From: Nitrolancea sp040255925
GTDB lineage: Bacteria; Chloroflexota; Chloroflexia; Thermomicrobiales; Thermomicrobiaceae
Length of the DNA: 14,007 bases
Reading direction: 5' to 3'
Assembly: GCA_040255925.1 (NCBI GenBank)
Contig: JBDZVX010000066.1
Location: forward strand, 1-14,007
The position numbers and the translations under genes were made by a program. Shown here piece after piece: positions 8,219 to 14,007 of the stretch. The notes under the pieces are model-generated. The model was not told the origin of the DNA and made no database searches. It was given only the letters and a program-made list of their open reading frames with translations. Position 1 is the first letter of the stretch. Every line of letters starts with the position of its first letter.

Positions 8219-8599
8219 ATGGGACTCTCCACGCTGGAAGGGAAAGGCGGTATGGCCGGGAACAAGCTCGTCGGAGTGTATGGGATTCTTCTTCTCGTAG
8301 CGCTCTGGCTGATCGTTTCACCGTTCATCCTCGGGTACGCGGAGATCCCAGCGGCGCTTTGGAACAGCCTGGCTGTGGGTGTCATCGTCGCCGTTATTGC
8401 CGCCGTCCGGGCGTTCGTGCCTGAAGCGCCCTCGTGGCTGAGTTGGATAGGCGTCGTCCTTGGACTCTGGCTCATCATCGCGCCATTCGTCCTGGCCTTT
8501 GGTGGGTTGAATCTCCAGCACTGGAATACCACCATGACCGGAATCGTACTTGCCAGTGTAGCCACCTGGAGCGCGCTGACGCCAACCGCGGAGGCGTGA
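8219..8599 (+). CDS. SPW-repeat-family integral membrane protein
   Basis: 126 aa, almost entirely hydrophobic, with four predicted membrane segments at about 18-39, 45-65, 74-95 and 105-122. They are arranged as two copies of the SPW unit: WLIVSPFILGYAE followed by LWNSLAVGVIV, and WIGVVLGLWLIIAPFVLAFG followed by HWNTTMTGIVL. The eponymous SPW reads SPF and APF here, while the Trp-Leu-Ile before it and the downstream Trp-Asn are kept. The family has no established biochemical function. A near-perfect Shine-Dalgarno, AAGGAGG at 8208-8214, lies 4 nt before ATG 8219. A second ATG at 8252, which would start MAGNKLVGVYG, is preceded by GGAAGGGAAAGG and is a credible alternative start. The gene is monocistronic and converges with the F420 operon, 58 nt away. 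Confidence 0.8.
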   Translation: MGLSTLEGKGGMAGNKLVGVYGILLLVALWLIVSPFILGYAEIPAALWNSLAVGVIVAVIAAVRAFVPEAPSWLSWIGVVLGLWLIIAPFVLAFGGLNLQHWNTTMTGIVLASVATWSALTPTAEA

Positions 8600-8657
8600 G
8601 GATCGTCGAAAGGGCTTGTGTCTCTGGTCTATCAGCCGGCAGGTGGCCGTGACGCGG

Positions 8658-9302
8658 TCAGTCGAGCTTGACGATCAGTTCCGATAGCGGGCGCCGTTCC
8701 CGGCGATTAGGGTCGGCCGCGGCGTAGCCAACCTGAAGCAGCGCATGCGGGATCAGATCGGTATCAAGCTCGAGGACATCTCTGACGACCCCCGGGCAGA
8801 AGAGGGGCGCGCACATCCATCCGGCATCGAGTCCGAGCCGGTAGGCCATGAGCAGGATATTCTGGGCTGCCGCGCCGAGGCTCTGGATGGCCATCGTTGT
8901 CTCCGCTTGCTGGCGATCCGGGTCGGGATACCGGTCGAGGTCTCGCAGGAACAGGCAGAGGAGGATGAGGACTGGGGCCTCGATCAGCCGGCGGCGCGAA
9001 GCCGCAAGCCGAGCTTCGATGACATCGGGTGCTTGGCCATCCATGGCGAGGTTGTGTTGCCAGGCGCTTCCCATCGCGCCAGCCAACCGTTGTTTTACCT
9101 CCGGTCGAGTTAGGACGGCGAAGCGCCAGGGCTGGCTTCCGTGCGGCGACGGCGCCCAGCGGCCTGCTTCGAGGATCTGCTCGATCGCGTCGCGGGGAAC
9201 CGGATCAGGGCGAAACCGGCGGACCGAGCGCCGCTCACGGATGAGATCGTCGAGCTCAAGTGACCGCCCCCCGGTGACTGCTGATTCGGTATCCGGCTGC
9301 AT
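8658..9302 (-). CDS. Stand-alone nitroreductase-family FMN enzyme, probable dehydro-F420-0 reductase (FbiB C-terminal-like)
   Basis: 214 aa, nitroreductase fold. It begins RERRSVRRFRPDPVP, with APSPHGSQPWRFAVLT (FMN-site region) next. The central EAPVLILLCLFLRDLDRYPD and AETTMAIQSLGAAAQN, and the distinctive MCAPLFCP, resemble the C-terminal domain of actinobacterial FbiB. That domain uses reduced FMN to convert dehydro-F420-0 to F420-0. Here it is a separate protein without the gamma-glutamyl ligase half, the arrangement reported for Thermomicrobia. ATG 9302 is preceded by AGGA with a 7-nt spacer. It is the last gene of a minus-strand operon, 12 nt after cofC, which supports the F420 role over a general nitroreductase role. 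No terminator-grade hairpin is visible in the 58 nt before the convergent SPW gene. Confidence 0.85.
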   Translation of the reverse strand: MQPDTESAVTGGRSLELDDLIRERRSVRRFRPDPVPRDAIEQILEAGRWAPSPHGSQPWRFAVLTRPEVKQRLAGAMGSAWQHNLAMDGQAPDVIEARLAASRRRLIEAPVLILLCLFLRDLDRYPDPDRQQAETTMAIQSLGAAAQNILLMAYRLGLDAGWMCAPLFCPGVVRDVLELDTDLIPHALLQVGYAAADPNRRERRPLSELIVKLD

Positions 9303-9314
9303 GGCGCGATCCTA

Positions 9315-10019
9315 TCAATCTACTGAAGAGCGGTGCCCGCCCTGGCGTTCGGCTCCGTGTGATTCCTGCCCGGCGCGCCCGCGATCGTCCGGTTCAGCAT
9401 TCCGGCGTCCTACGGGTTCCATCCAGTTCACGCCATCCCGTTCGAGTTCATCGAGATCCGCCGCGATATCGATATCGAAGGCGAACACTGGGGAGCGGTA
9501 TTCCCGTATCCGAAGTCCTCGCGAGCGGGCGGCTGCTTGATGCGCGGGATAGCTGCCGGGGCCGAATACGGGTTCCACTGCATCGGGTGGCCGTAACACG
9601 AGGGCGTTCGTGCCGCGCTGCTGCCGATCGGGCGCGAGCACGACATCCACTGCTTCCGCCGCCCTAAGAAGTTCATCCACATCCTTCAATCGGACGAGTG
9701 GGAGGTCGCCGAGCATGACGAGCAGCGTGCCGGCTCCCCAGCGGATAGCCGCTTCGCGTGCCTGTGTGATCGCCGCGTTCAGCCCGTCGCCGTTCTCACG
9801 CAGCCCCACCGCGCCGTGGCGTGCAGCGAGGCCGAGCACATCCGGGTCCGGCGTGACGACGATGGTCCGGTCGATCGACGCTGACCCGCGCAGGGCCCCG
9901 AGGACGACGTCAAGAAGATAGACCACCAGCGCACGCCGCTCAGCCGGTGTGAGCCGCCCGGCAAGCCGGCTCTTGGCCTGAGCGAGATGCTGAACCGGGA
10001 CGATGGCAACCGCCGTCAT
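9315..10019 (-). CDS. cofC: Phosphoenolpyruvate/2-phospholactate guanylyltransferase CofC (FbiD)
   Basis: Uses GTP to guanylylate the three-carbon phospho acid (phosphoenolpyruvate in the revised bacterial pathway, 2-phospho-L-lactate in archaea), giving the donor for CofD. The 234-aa protein shows the nucleotidyltransferase N-terminus AIVPVQHLAQAKSRLAGRL, a TIVVTPDPDVL strand, GLNAAI, and the metal-site region LLVMLGDLPLV. DRQQRGTNALVLRPP and a late FAFDIDIAADLDEL follow; all are CofC family features. The last 30 or so residues, beyond about 204, are a charged Arg/Gly/Glu-rich tail that looks disordered. The start ATG overlaps the cofD stop (ATGA), so it is coupled to the gene that uses its product. 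Confidence 0.93.
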   Translation of the reverse strand: MTAVAIVPVQHLAQAKSRLAGRLTPAERRALVVYLLDVVLGALRGSASIDRTIVVTPDPDVLGLAARHGAVGLRENGDGLNAAITQAREAAIRWGAGTLLVMLGDLPLVRLKDVDELLRAAEAVDVVLAPDRQQRGTNALVLRPPDAVEPVFGPGSYPAHQAAARSRGLRIREYRSPVFAFDIDIAADLDELERDGVNWMEPVGRRNAEPDDRGRAGQESHGAERQGGHRSSVD

Positions 10020-10993
10020 CGCGGTGTCCCGCTTCCGGCCAGGTCGCGAGCGAAGGCGATGACTGTCTCGGCGAGCCGGTGGCGGTCTTCGGGTGAGCGC
10101 ATCACGGTGTCGGTTACCAGCGTGGGGATGCCGAGTCCGGTTATCCGGTGGGCGAGGCCGGCATCCCGTTCATCGATCACCATGCCGGTTAGGAGGTCTC
10201 GGTAGAGATCGGCCACACCGAAGGCGGACACCTCATAGCCGAGCGACTCCATCATCCGGTCGGCTGGGCCTTTGAGCGCCTTTCCCCCGACAATCGGACT
10301 GATCGCGACGACCGGCCGGCCGAGTGTCCGGAGGTGATCGCGCAATCCCGGCACGCTCAAGATCGGCCCAATACTGACGATAGGGTTTGAAGGCCCGAGG
10401 ATGACCATGTCCACGGCGGCCAGCGCAAACTCCACCGCGGTGGACATTTTGGCGGCAGCGATTCCGTCCAACCGGATACTGAGGACGGTGTCCTGGTGCC
10501 GCCGCCGGACGAAATAGTCCTGAAACTGCAGGGTGCCGTCCGGCGTATCGACCAGTGTCATCACCGGTTCATCACACATCGGCAGGATGGCGGCCTTGAC
10601 TCCGAGCGCACCGGCGAGCTCGGCCGTCACACTGGTTAGCGTCGCGCCCGATCGAAGCCGTTCCGTACGAAGGATATGGGTGGCGAAATCCTTATCCCCG
10701 AGCCAGAACCAGGTATCCCGCTGGTACCGGCCCATCATCTCCAGCGTGGCGAAGGTCTCATTCGCAATGCCCCATCCCGTCTCGTCGTTGGCGATCCCAG
10801 CGAGGGTGTACATAACGGTGTCGATGTCCGGGGAGATATGGAGCCCGAACAGAGAGAAATCATCAGCGGTATTAACAATTGCGCTGAGTTGCATGTTGGA
10901 AACCGCCATAGCCAAGCCGTGTACGAACTTCGCTCCACCGACGCCTCCGGAGAGGGCTACGATCCGTCCGGCGCTGCTGGTAGGTTCGCCCAA
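10016..10993 (-). CDS. cofD: 2-phospho-L-lactate transferase CofD (FbiA): Fo to (dehydro-)F420-0
   Basis: Transfers the phospho-three-carbon unit from its GMP-activated form to Fo (7,8-didemethyl-8-hydroxy-5-deazariboflavin), giving dehydro-F420-0 when the donor comes from phosphoenolpyruvate. 325 aa, typical length. Motifs: LSGGVGGAK at residues 14-22, the NTADDFSLFGLHISPDIDTV block, WGIANET, WFWLGDKDFATHILRTERL, GPSNPIVSIGPIL and SPIVGGKALKGPADRMM, all characteristic of CofD. The start is TTG at 10993-10991: the frame is closed by a stop about nine codons upstream, no ATG or GTG fits, and GGGAGA lies 5 nt ahead on the minus strand. It is the first gene of the cofD-cofC-nitroreductase operon. 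Confidence 0.95.
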   Translation of the reverse strand: MGEPTSSAGRIVALSGGVGGAKFVHGLAMAVSNMQLSAIVNTADDFSLFGLHISPDIDTVMYTLAGIANDETGWGIANETFATLEMMGRYQRDTWFWLGDKDFATHILRTERLRSGATLTSVTAELAGALGVKAAILPMCDEPVMTLVDTPDGTLQFQDYFVRRRHQDTVLSIRLDGIAAAKMSTAVEFALAAVDMVILGPSNPIVSIGPILSVPGLRDHLRTLGRPVVAISPIVGGKALKGPADRMMESLGYEVSAFGVADLYRDLLTGMVIDERDAGLAHRITGLGIPTLVTDTVMRSPEDRHRLAETVIAFARDLAGSGTPR

Positions 10994-11310
10994 GCTCGTC
11001 TCCCGTCTGTACTTCGGCTACTGGCCGGCCGGCAAACGCCAGCGACCGGCGATGTCCTTGAATTTCCCTGGAACGAAGGGCATTCGCCAACGTCCGGCGG
11101 GCCCTAGAATTCGAATTCCTGATGAGTAGTGATGCGTCCGGACAGGCTTTCGGGAACCGATGGTTCCGAGGCCGGAGCGTCTGTTTATCACTGGTGGTGT
11201 CCGTTCAGTCTGTCCGTATAAGTCCGCCGGGCTGGGACGTCGAAGTCCACAGAGTGAGAATCCCACGGCCGAATGTGCCGGGTGAAAATCGTTCCCCGCT
11301 GTGAAGCCAA
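10994..11310. other. Intergenic leader/promoter region upstream of cofD
   Basis: 317 nt without a credible gene, lying between two minus-strand genes. It should contain the 3' end of the upstream gene's transcript and the cofD promoter. Visible items are a 12-bp palindrome GAATTCGAATTC at 11107-11118, an 8-bp palindrome GTCCGGAC at 11136-11143, and a tight inverted repeat GGAACC-GAT-GGTTCC at 11153-11167. On the minus strand a TATAC-like hexamer near 11216-11220 could be a -10 element, but no good -35 partner exists. I see no sure promoter and no recognisable riboswitch. Confidence 0.4.
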
Positions 11311-11772
11311 TCAACCTTCCGTTTTCATCTGGAAGGGGCCGGCACCTTCTTTCACCAATCCCACCGCGCGAAGGGCTTCCGCCATCCCCATCTCCTCAAC
11401 CGGTAGCCGGGAGTACCGTTCGAACGCATCGATCAGCGCTACGCGCTGCAATGGGTCCAGAAACCGGAGCTTCGCCACCAAGGAGACCCCGTCGACAAAC
11501 CAGCGGCGGTCGAGTCCATCCCGCTGGATTCCCTTCTGGACAGTGGACCAGACCGCTCGTGGGTCGTCCGCCGGGATCGTCCGGCCAGCGAAGGCATCGG
11601 CCAGAAGACCGGCTTCCTCTTCGCTGAAGCGCGGCGTAGCGCGTGGCAATAAGGCGTAATACCGTTCGAGATCACGGGCTGCGATCTGAATCAGGTCGTC
11701 GCCCCGCGCGCGGAGTGCCGCCTCGATCTCCTCCGAACCAAACGCCGATTCTCGTTGCCCCTCGTCTGCCAT
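11311..11772 (-). CDS. Hypothetical protein, 153 aa, acidic and helical
   Basis: I do not recognise a family. The open frame is supported as a real gene. ATG 11772 is preceded on the minus strand by AGAGGGA at a good distance, and the composition is protein-like. It lies in a spacer otherwise lacking a gene. The sequence is rich in Ala, Glu, Arg and Leu, has no membrane segment, signal peptide or Cys, and looks mostly alpha-helical. Recognisable landmarks are DLERYYALLPRATPRFSEEEAGLL near residues 34-57, RRWFVDGVSLVAKLRFLDPLQRVALIDAFERY in the middle, and a C-terminal AEALRAVGLVKEGAGPF. A perfect 16-bp palindrome lies 19 nt upstream of the start codon and could be an operator. A cytoplasmic regulator or partner protein is possible, but that is a guess. 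Confidence 0.62.
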   Translation of the reverse strand: MADEGQRESAFGSEEIEAALRARGDDLIQIAARDLERYYALLPRATPRFSEEEAGLLADAFAGRTIPADDPRAVWSTVQKGIQRDGLDRRWFVDGVSLVAKLRFLDPLQRVALIDAFERYSRLPVEEMGMAEALRAVGLVKEGAGPFQMKTEG

Positions 11773-11790
11773 TTGAGGTTCCCTCTCTAG

Positions 11791-11806
11791 CGGGAGCCGG
11801 CTCCCG
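11791..11806. promoter_or_regulatory. Perfect 16-bp palindrome, candidate operator
   Basis: CGGGAGCCGGCTCCCG reads identically on both strands. It begins 19 nt upstream of the ATG of the minus-strand hypothetical gene, where a repressor or a leader hairpin could act. By a rough random-sequence estimate fewer than one 16-bp perfect palindrome is expected in 14 kb, though GC bias raises that. No known operator consensus is recognised. Confidence 0.35.
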
Positions 11807-12140
11807 TCATCAACCCCTCAGGTACGCCACGATCGGAGTGTCCCCGCGCCACCGGCACGTCTATCGTCCGGGCTCGCTGGTCTTGGGAGATGGTACAGGC
11901 CGAAAGGTAGTCTAGTCCATGCCATTGCGGGAAAAGGCTGGGATTCGGCGCCTTGGCTCGATCCTTGCGCGTGCAGCGTTTCGCGTACTTACCGAACATG
12001 ACACTGGTGATCGTCACAAGCGTAACACGCGACCTTACGCGAGATAGTCGACGCCGGTCGACCGCTGGTGACTTTCCTGGTCTTTAGTGATCCTTGGACC
12101 CTACACGTGGAGTAGGATGCATTGAAAAGCATCGGCGAAC

Positions 12141-12169
12141 TTGACAAAAGGACGCTGCTAGCGAAAACT
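12141..12169 (+). promoter_or_regulatory. Possible sigma-70-type promoter for the DUF4399-like gene
   Basis: An exact -35 consensus TTGACA at 12141-12146 is followed after 17 nt by AAAACT (12164-12169), a poor -10. Transcription would start about 50 nt before the ATG at 12224, leaving room for the ribosome site. A second TTGACA at 12177-12182, with TCTAGA 17 nt on, would place its -10 over the Shine-Dalgarno and is less likely. Weak call. Confidence 0.28.
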
Positions 12170-12223
12170 GTTTCCGTTGACACTTGGAAAGTGCCCATGT
12201 CTAGAGGAGGAGAGGGTACGGGT

Positions 12224-12784
12224 ATGCGCAAATTGCGCCGTTATCTTGCGGCACCAGTATTTGTGCTCGTTCTTCTGTCGATTTCGGCCTTCCCCGCGGT
12301 TGCGGCGGAACCAACGGTACGCATCACGTCTCCGGCGAATGGTTCGACGGTCGCTGGTCCAAATGTAACCGTGACGTGGGAATCGAGCGATGTCACGATT
12401 AAACCGCCGGCCGAGGCCATGGCGAAGGAAGAGGGCCATTATCACGCCTTCCTGGATGTCGTGCCGGATACCACTGCCGGTAAGCCCTTTGGGAAGGGCG
12501 AAGGCATCGTGCATACCGCTGAAACGTCGACCACCTTCGAAAACGTGGCGCCGGGCGAGCATACTCTGACGTTGGTGCTCGGCTACAACGATCATTCTGC
12601 GTGGCAGCCGGTGGTCGAGGATAAGGTCATGTTCACCGTGACCGAGGGTTTGGGTCAAGTCGCCCCGGCTTCGGGTCAGATGCAGCCGAACCATAAAGGG
12701 CCGATCCTCCTCGTCGTCATCGCGAGTCTCGCGATCATCCTGGGAGGCGTAGTCCTCCGGGGACGGAGTACTCCGACCCGATAA
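12224..12784 (+). CDS. Secreted, membrane-anchored DUF4399-like protein
   Basis: 186 aa with three visible parts. Residues 1-28 are a signal peptide: RKLRR positive end, hydrophobic core, probable cleavage after AVAA. Residues about 30-60 are an Ig-like strand-rich entry, VRITSPANGSTVAGP. Residues about 70-150 resemble DUF4399, with GHYHAFLD (His72, His74), GKGEGIVHTAE (His97), APGEHTLTLVLG (His113) and NDHSAWQP (His124). A transmembrane helix at about 159-178 ends in a short basic tail, so the domain should face outside. The His-rich, strand-rich domain could bind a metal such as copper; that is inference, as the family has no settled function. A longer in-frame ATG-free extension exists upstream, but ATG 12224 follows AGGAGG/AGAGGG (12205-12216) and begins a proper signal peptide. 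A terminator follows. Confidence 0.8.
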   Translation: MRKLRRYLAAPVFVLVLLSISAFPAVAAEPTVRITSPANGSTVAGPNVTVTWESSDVTIKPPAEAMAKEEGHYHAFLDVVPDTTAGKPFGKGEGIVHTAETSTTFENVAPGEHTLTLVLGYNDHSAWQPVVEDKVMFTVTEGLGQVAPASGQMQPNHKGPILLVVIASLAIILGGVVLRGRSTPTR

Positions 12785-12840
12785 GGCGGACGGCACCCGG
12801 GAATGCCCGGCACCTTACGATATCAGTCTCGAACACGCAC

Positions 12841-12876
12841 ATTGGGATGGATTCACGCGAGTCCATCCCAATTTTT
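12841..12876 (+). terminator. Rho-independent terminator after the DUF4399-like gene
   Basis: An 11-bp perfect stem ATTGGGATGGA (12841-12851) / TCCATCCCAAT (12862-12872) with a 10-nt loop, followed by four further T residues (12873-12876), lies 57 nt after the stop codon. A smaller hairpin CCGGG-AATG-CCCGG is at 12797-12810. The stem could also affect folD transcripts arriving from the other strand, but on that side no T run follows, so termination should act mainly on the plus strand. Confidence 0.88.
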
Positions 12877-12893
12877 GTCTCGACGCTTCGCGG

Positions 12894-13778
12894 TCAGGTG
12901 GGCTCTCCAGGCCGGACATGTGCGAGCGAGACCGACTCCTCCTGTGCCAGGGCGGCCCAGAGCGTATTGCGGGCCAGGATGGCGTTGGTCACTACCCCGG
13001 TGCCGCCGGGTACCGGGGTCAGCGCGCCGGCTACATCCGCCACGTCGGGATCGACGTCACCTACCAACCGTCCATCAAGGAAGTTGACACCGAAATCAAT
13101 CACCGTCGCGCCCGGTTTGACCATGTCCGGCGTGACGAGCCAGGGGCGGCCGGTGGCGGAGGTGAGGATATCGGCGGTCTTCGTGATCTCGCCGAGTTCG
13201 CGGGTACGGCTGTGACAAATCGTGACGGTGGCGTTCGCGGTCAGGAGGAGCAGCGCCATCGGTTTTCCGACGACGTTACTCCGACCGATGACGACCGCCC
13301 GTTTTCCCTCGATCGGGACGTCATAAAAGCGGAGGATCTCGATTCCACCGGCAGGGGTGCTGGGATGAATCGAGGGCATTCCGAGCGCGAGCCGTCCGGC
13401 GTTGCCTGGAGTGATCCCATCGACATCCTTGGCCGGATCGATGATCAGCGAGGGGAGATTCTGCGGCAAATGGGCCGGTAGTGGCTGAAGGACGATCATA
13501 CCGGTTATGGCGGGGTCCTGGTTAAGGCCGGCGATTGCCTGACGAAATGCTCCCTCCGAAATCGATTCCGGAAGCTGCACCGGCATAATCGGAATCTCGA
13601 CCGACTGAAACGTGCGCTTAATGGCGCGGAAATAGGCGTGCGCCCCCGGATCGTCGCCGGTGAGGACCGCCGCCAATTTCGGCGCGCGGCCCGTTCGCGT
13701 GACGTATCCTGCCAATTCGGCACGCACCGAGCCTAGCACCGCACGCGCAACTGGCTTTCCCTCAAGTAGTCTCGCCAT
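12894..13778 (-). CDS. folD: FolD-family methylenetetrahydrofolate dehydrogenase, probably lacking cyclohydrolase activity
   Basis: 294 aa, close to the usual FolD length. It shows PAKDVDGITPGNAGRL, PSTPAGG (usually PCTP), the Rossmann VVIGRSNVVGKPMALLL, ATVTICHSRT, VIDFGVN, LVGDVD and TPVPGGTGVVTNAIL. Around the active site it aligns without gaps to E. coli FolD: Tyr50 and Asp121 are kept (Tyr49, Asp120), but Lys54 is Ile53, with a Lys one position later. Gln98 is Leu97 (LQPLP instead of QLPLP). Lys54 and Gln98 equivalents are required for the cyclohydrolase step, and the human Lys56 mutants kept dehydrogenase activity. A dehydrogenase-only enzyme is therefore inferred. ATG 13778 fits the family N-terminus MARLLEGKPVA and follows AGGAAGAAGAGG; the longer frame to 13817 would overlap the previous gene. 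It follows an FchA-like gene by 13 nt. Confidence 0.92.
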   Translation of the reverse strand: MARLLEGKPVARAVLGSVRAELAGYVTRTGRAPKLAAVLTGDDPGAHAYFRAIKRTFQSVEIPIMPVQLPESISEGAFRQAIAGLNQDPAITGMIVLQPLPAHLPQNLPSLIIDPAKDVDGITPGNAGRLALGMPSIHPSTPAGGIEILRFYDVPIEGKRAVVIGRSNVVGKPMALLLLTANATVTICHSRTRELGEITKTADILTSATGRPWLVTPDMVKPGATVIDFGVNFLDGRLVGDVDPDVADVAGALTPVPGGTGVVTNAILARNTLWAALAQEESVSLAHVRPGEPT

Positions 13779-13791
13779 CGGCCTCTTCTTC

Positions 13792-14007
13792 CTAGCTGGT
13801 GCCGGAAATCCGGGCATGCGCCCGTTCCACGATCATGGCGGCGAGAGGCGGAGCCGCCGTGCGGATCGCATCCACGGCCGTCCGGAGCTCTTGGGCGACT
13901 GGAGATTCGTCCAGGAGCGCGATGTTGATATCGCTGGTCAGGAGGGCAGCCGAAATGGCCCCGTCCGCCAGCGCCGCGGCGACGCCCAGGTCGCTGATGG
14001 TGAAGCG
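13792..14007 (-). CDS. fchA: Cyclodeaminase/cyclohydrolase family protein (FchA-like), C-terminal end, cut by the window edge
   Basis: The minus-strand frame is open from the right window edge to TAG at 13794-13792, giving the last 71 residues. They include SDLGVAAALADGAISAALL followed by TSDINIALL, a hallmark of the C-terminal part of the formiminotransferase-cyclodeaminase C domain (typically SDxGVAAxLAxxA, then a residue pattern with N near the end). A helical tail ending ARISGTS follows. Bacterial stand-alone members such as FchA act as methenyltetrahydrofolate cyclohydrolase, while others are formimidoyl-THF cyclodeaminases; the fragment cannot decide between them. The next gene is a FolD with altered cyclohydrolase residues, which favours the cyclohydrolase role. 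The stop codon lies 13 nt before folD, with the folD ribosome site in between. Confidence 0.82.
   Translation of the reverse strand, partial: RFTISDLGVAAALADGAISAALLTSDINIALLDESPVAQELRTAVDAIRTAAPPLAAMIVERAHARISGTS

Larger units (their letters stand above)
11773..12223. other. Divergent intergenic region between the hypothetical gene and the DUF4399-like gene
   Basis: 451 nt in which short open frames lack start signals and motifs. It must carry promoters for two divergent genes. Beside the palindrome at 11791-11806 it holds two copies of GTCGAC 4 nt apart (12047-12052 and 12057-12062), which can pair as a hairpin or serve as a 10-bp-phased double site. It also holds a GTGA-TCG-TCAC dyad near 12007-12017, and two exact TTGACA hexamers at 12141-12146 and 12177-12182. 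No RNA gene is recognised. Confidence 0.45.

Noticed and set aside
7938..8300. A 120-codon plus-strand open frame across the gap before the SPW gene.
   Set aside because: Low-complexity, Ser/Arg-rich, overlaps the SPW start in another frame, and has no ribosome site or recognisable domain.
8601..8676. GATCGTC and GACGATC as arms of a terminator between the convergent SPW and nitroreductase genes.
   Set aside because: The arms are about 62 nt apart with no T run; not a convincing intrinsic terminator.
11107..11118. GAATTCGAATTC palindrome upstream of cofD as an operator.
   Set aside because: A few 12-bp palindromes are expected by chance in 14 kb; listed only as content of the intergenic region.
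11221..11310. GGGTGAAAATC followed by CCCCGCTGTGAAG on the plus strand recalls part of a cobalamin riboswitch core.
   Set aside because: The other core elements are missing, the orientation is opposite to both flanking genes, and no plus-strand gene follows.
12158..12796. A 212-codon minus-strand open frame opposite the DUF4399-like gene.
   Set aside because: The plus-strand frame has a signal peptide, domain and anchor; the opposite frame is Arg/Asp-rich without motifs.
1..14007. CRISPR arrays, insertion sequences, tRNA or rRNA genes, phage genes.
   Set aside because: No regularly spaced repeats, transposase motifs, tRNA T-loop sequences or rRNA segments were seen on either strand.

Overview
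The window is GC-rich, densely packed bacterial DNA. Its gene content points to Chloroflexota, most likely class Thermomicrobia (relatives of Thermomicrobium, Sphaerobacter or Nitrolancea). The pointers are a fused transaldolase/glucose-6-phosphate isomerase, an opcA-containing oxidative pentose phosphate operon, coenzyme F420 genes with a stand-alone FbiB-type nitroreductase, and a Sec-containing radical SAM protein. The assignment is an inference from gene content; no rRNA gene is present.

Region 1 (1-7638, plus strand) is one tight operon that enters from the left: tal-pgi (3' part), gnd, zwf, opcA, pgl and a B12-binding-like radical SAM gene. Gaps shrink from 33 nt to overlaps of 4 and 1 nt, so the last three genes look translationally coupled. 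The first five genes cover glucose-6-phosphate interconversion and oxidation to ribulose 5-phosphate with reduced nucleotide output. The sixth ends in TGC-TGA-GCA-GAG-CCC, which reads Cys-Sec-Ala-Glu-Pro if the TGA is recoded. A stem-loop with GGUC in its loop follows at once. This is the strongest finding: the gene should be annotated as a selenoprotein ending at 7638, not at 7599.

Region 2 (7639-8218) is about 580 nt without a convincing gene but with several hairpins and dyad repeats. It precedes a small SPW-family membrane protein (8219-8599).

Region 3 (8658-10993, minus strand) is a coenzyme F420 operon: cofD, cofC, then a stand-alone nitroreductase resembling the C-terminal domain of FbiB. 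In the revised bacterial pathway these make the activated three-carbon donor, transfer it to Fo and reduce dehydro-F420-0. The Fo synthase and the gamma-glutamyl ligase are not in the window.

Region 4 (10994-12784) holds an unrecognised 153-residue protein (minus strand) with a perfect 16-bp palindrome just upstream. Divergent from it is a secreted, membrane-anchored DUF4399-like protein (plus strand), followed by a clear intrinsic terminator.

Region 5 (12894-14007, minus strand) is a one-carbon folate pair: the 3' end of a cyclodeaminase/cyclohydrolase-type gene (FchA-like), then folD. This FolD aligns without gaps to E. coli FolD around the active site, yet two residues needed for cyclohydrolase activity (Lys54 and Gln98 in E. 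coli numbering) are replaced. FolD may therefore be a dehydrogenase only, with the neighbouring cyclodeaminase-family protein supplying the cyclohydrolase step.
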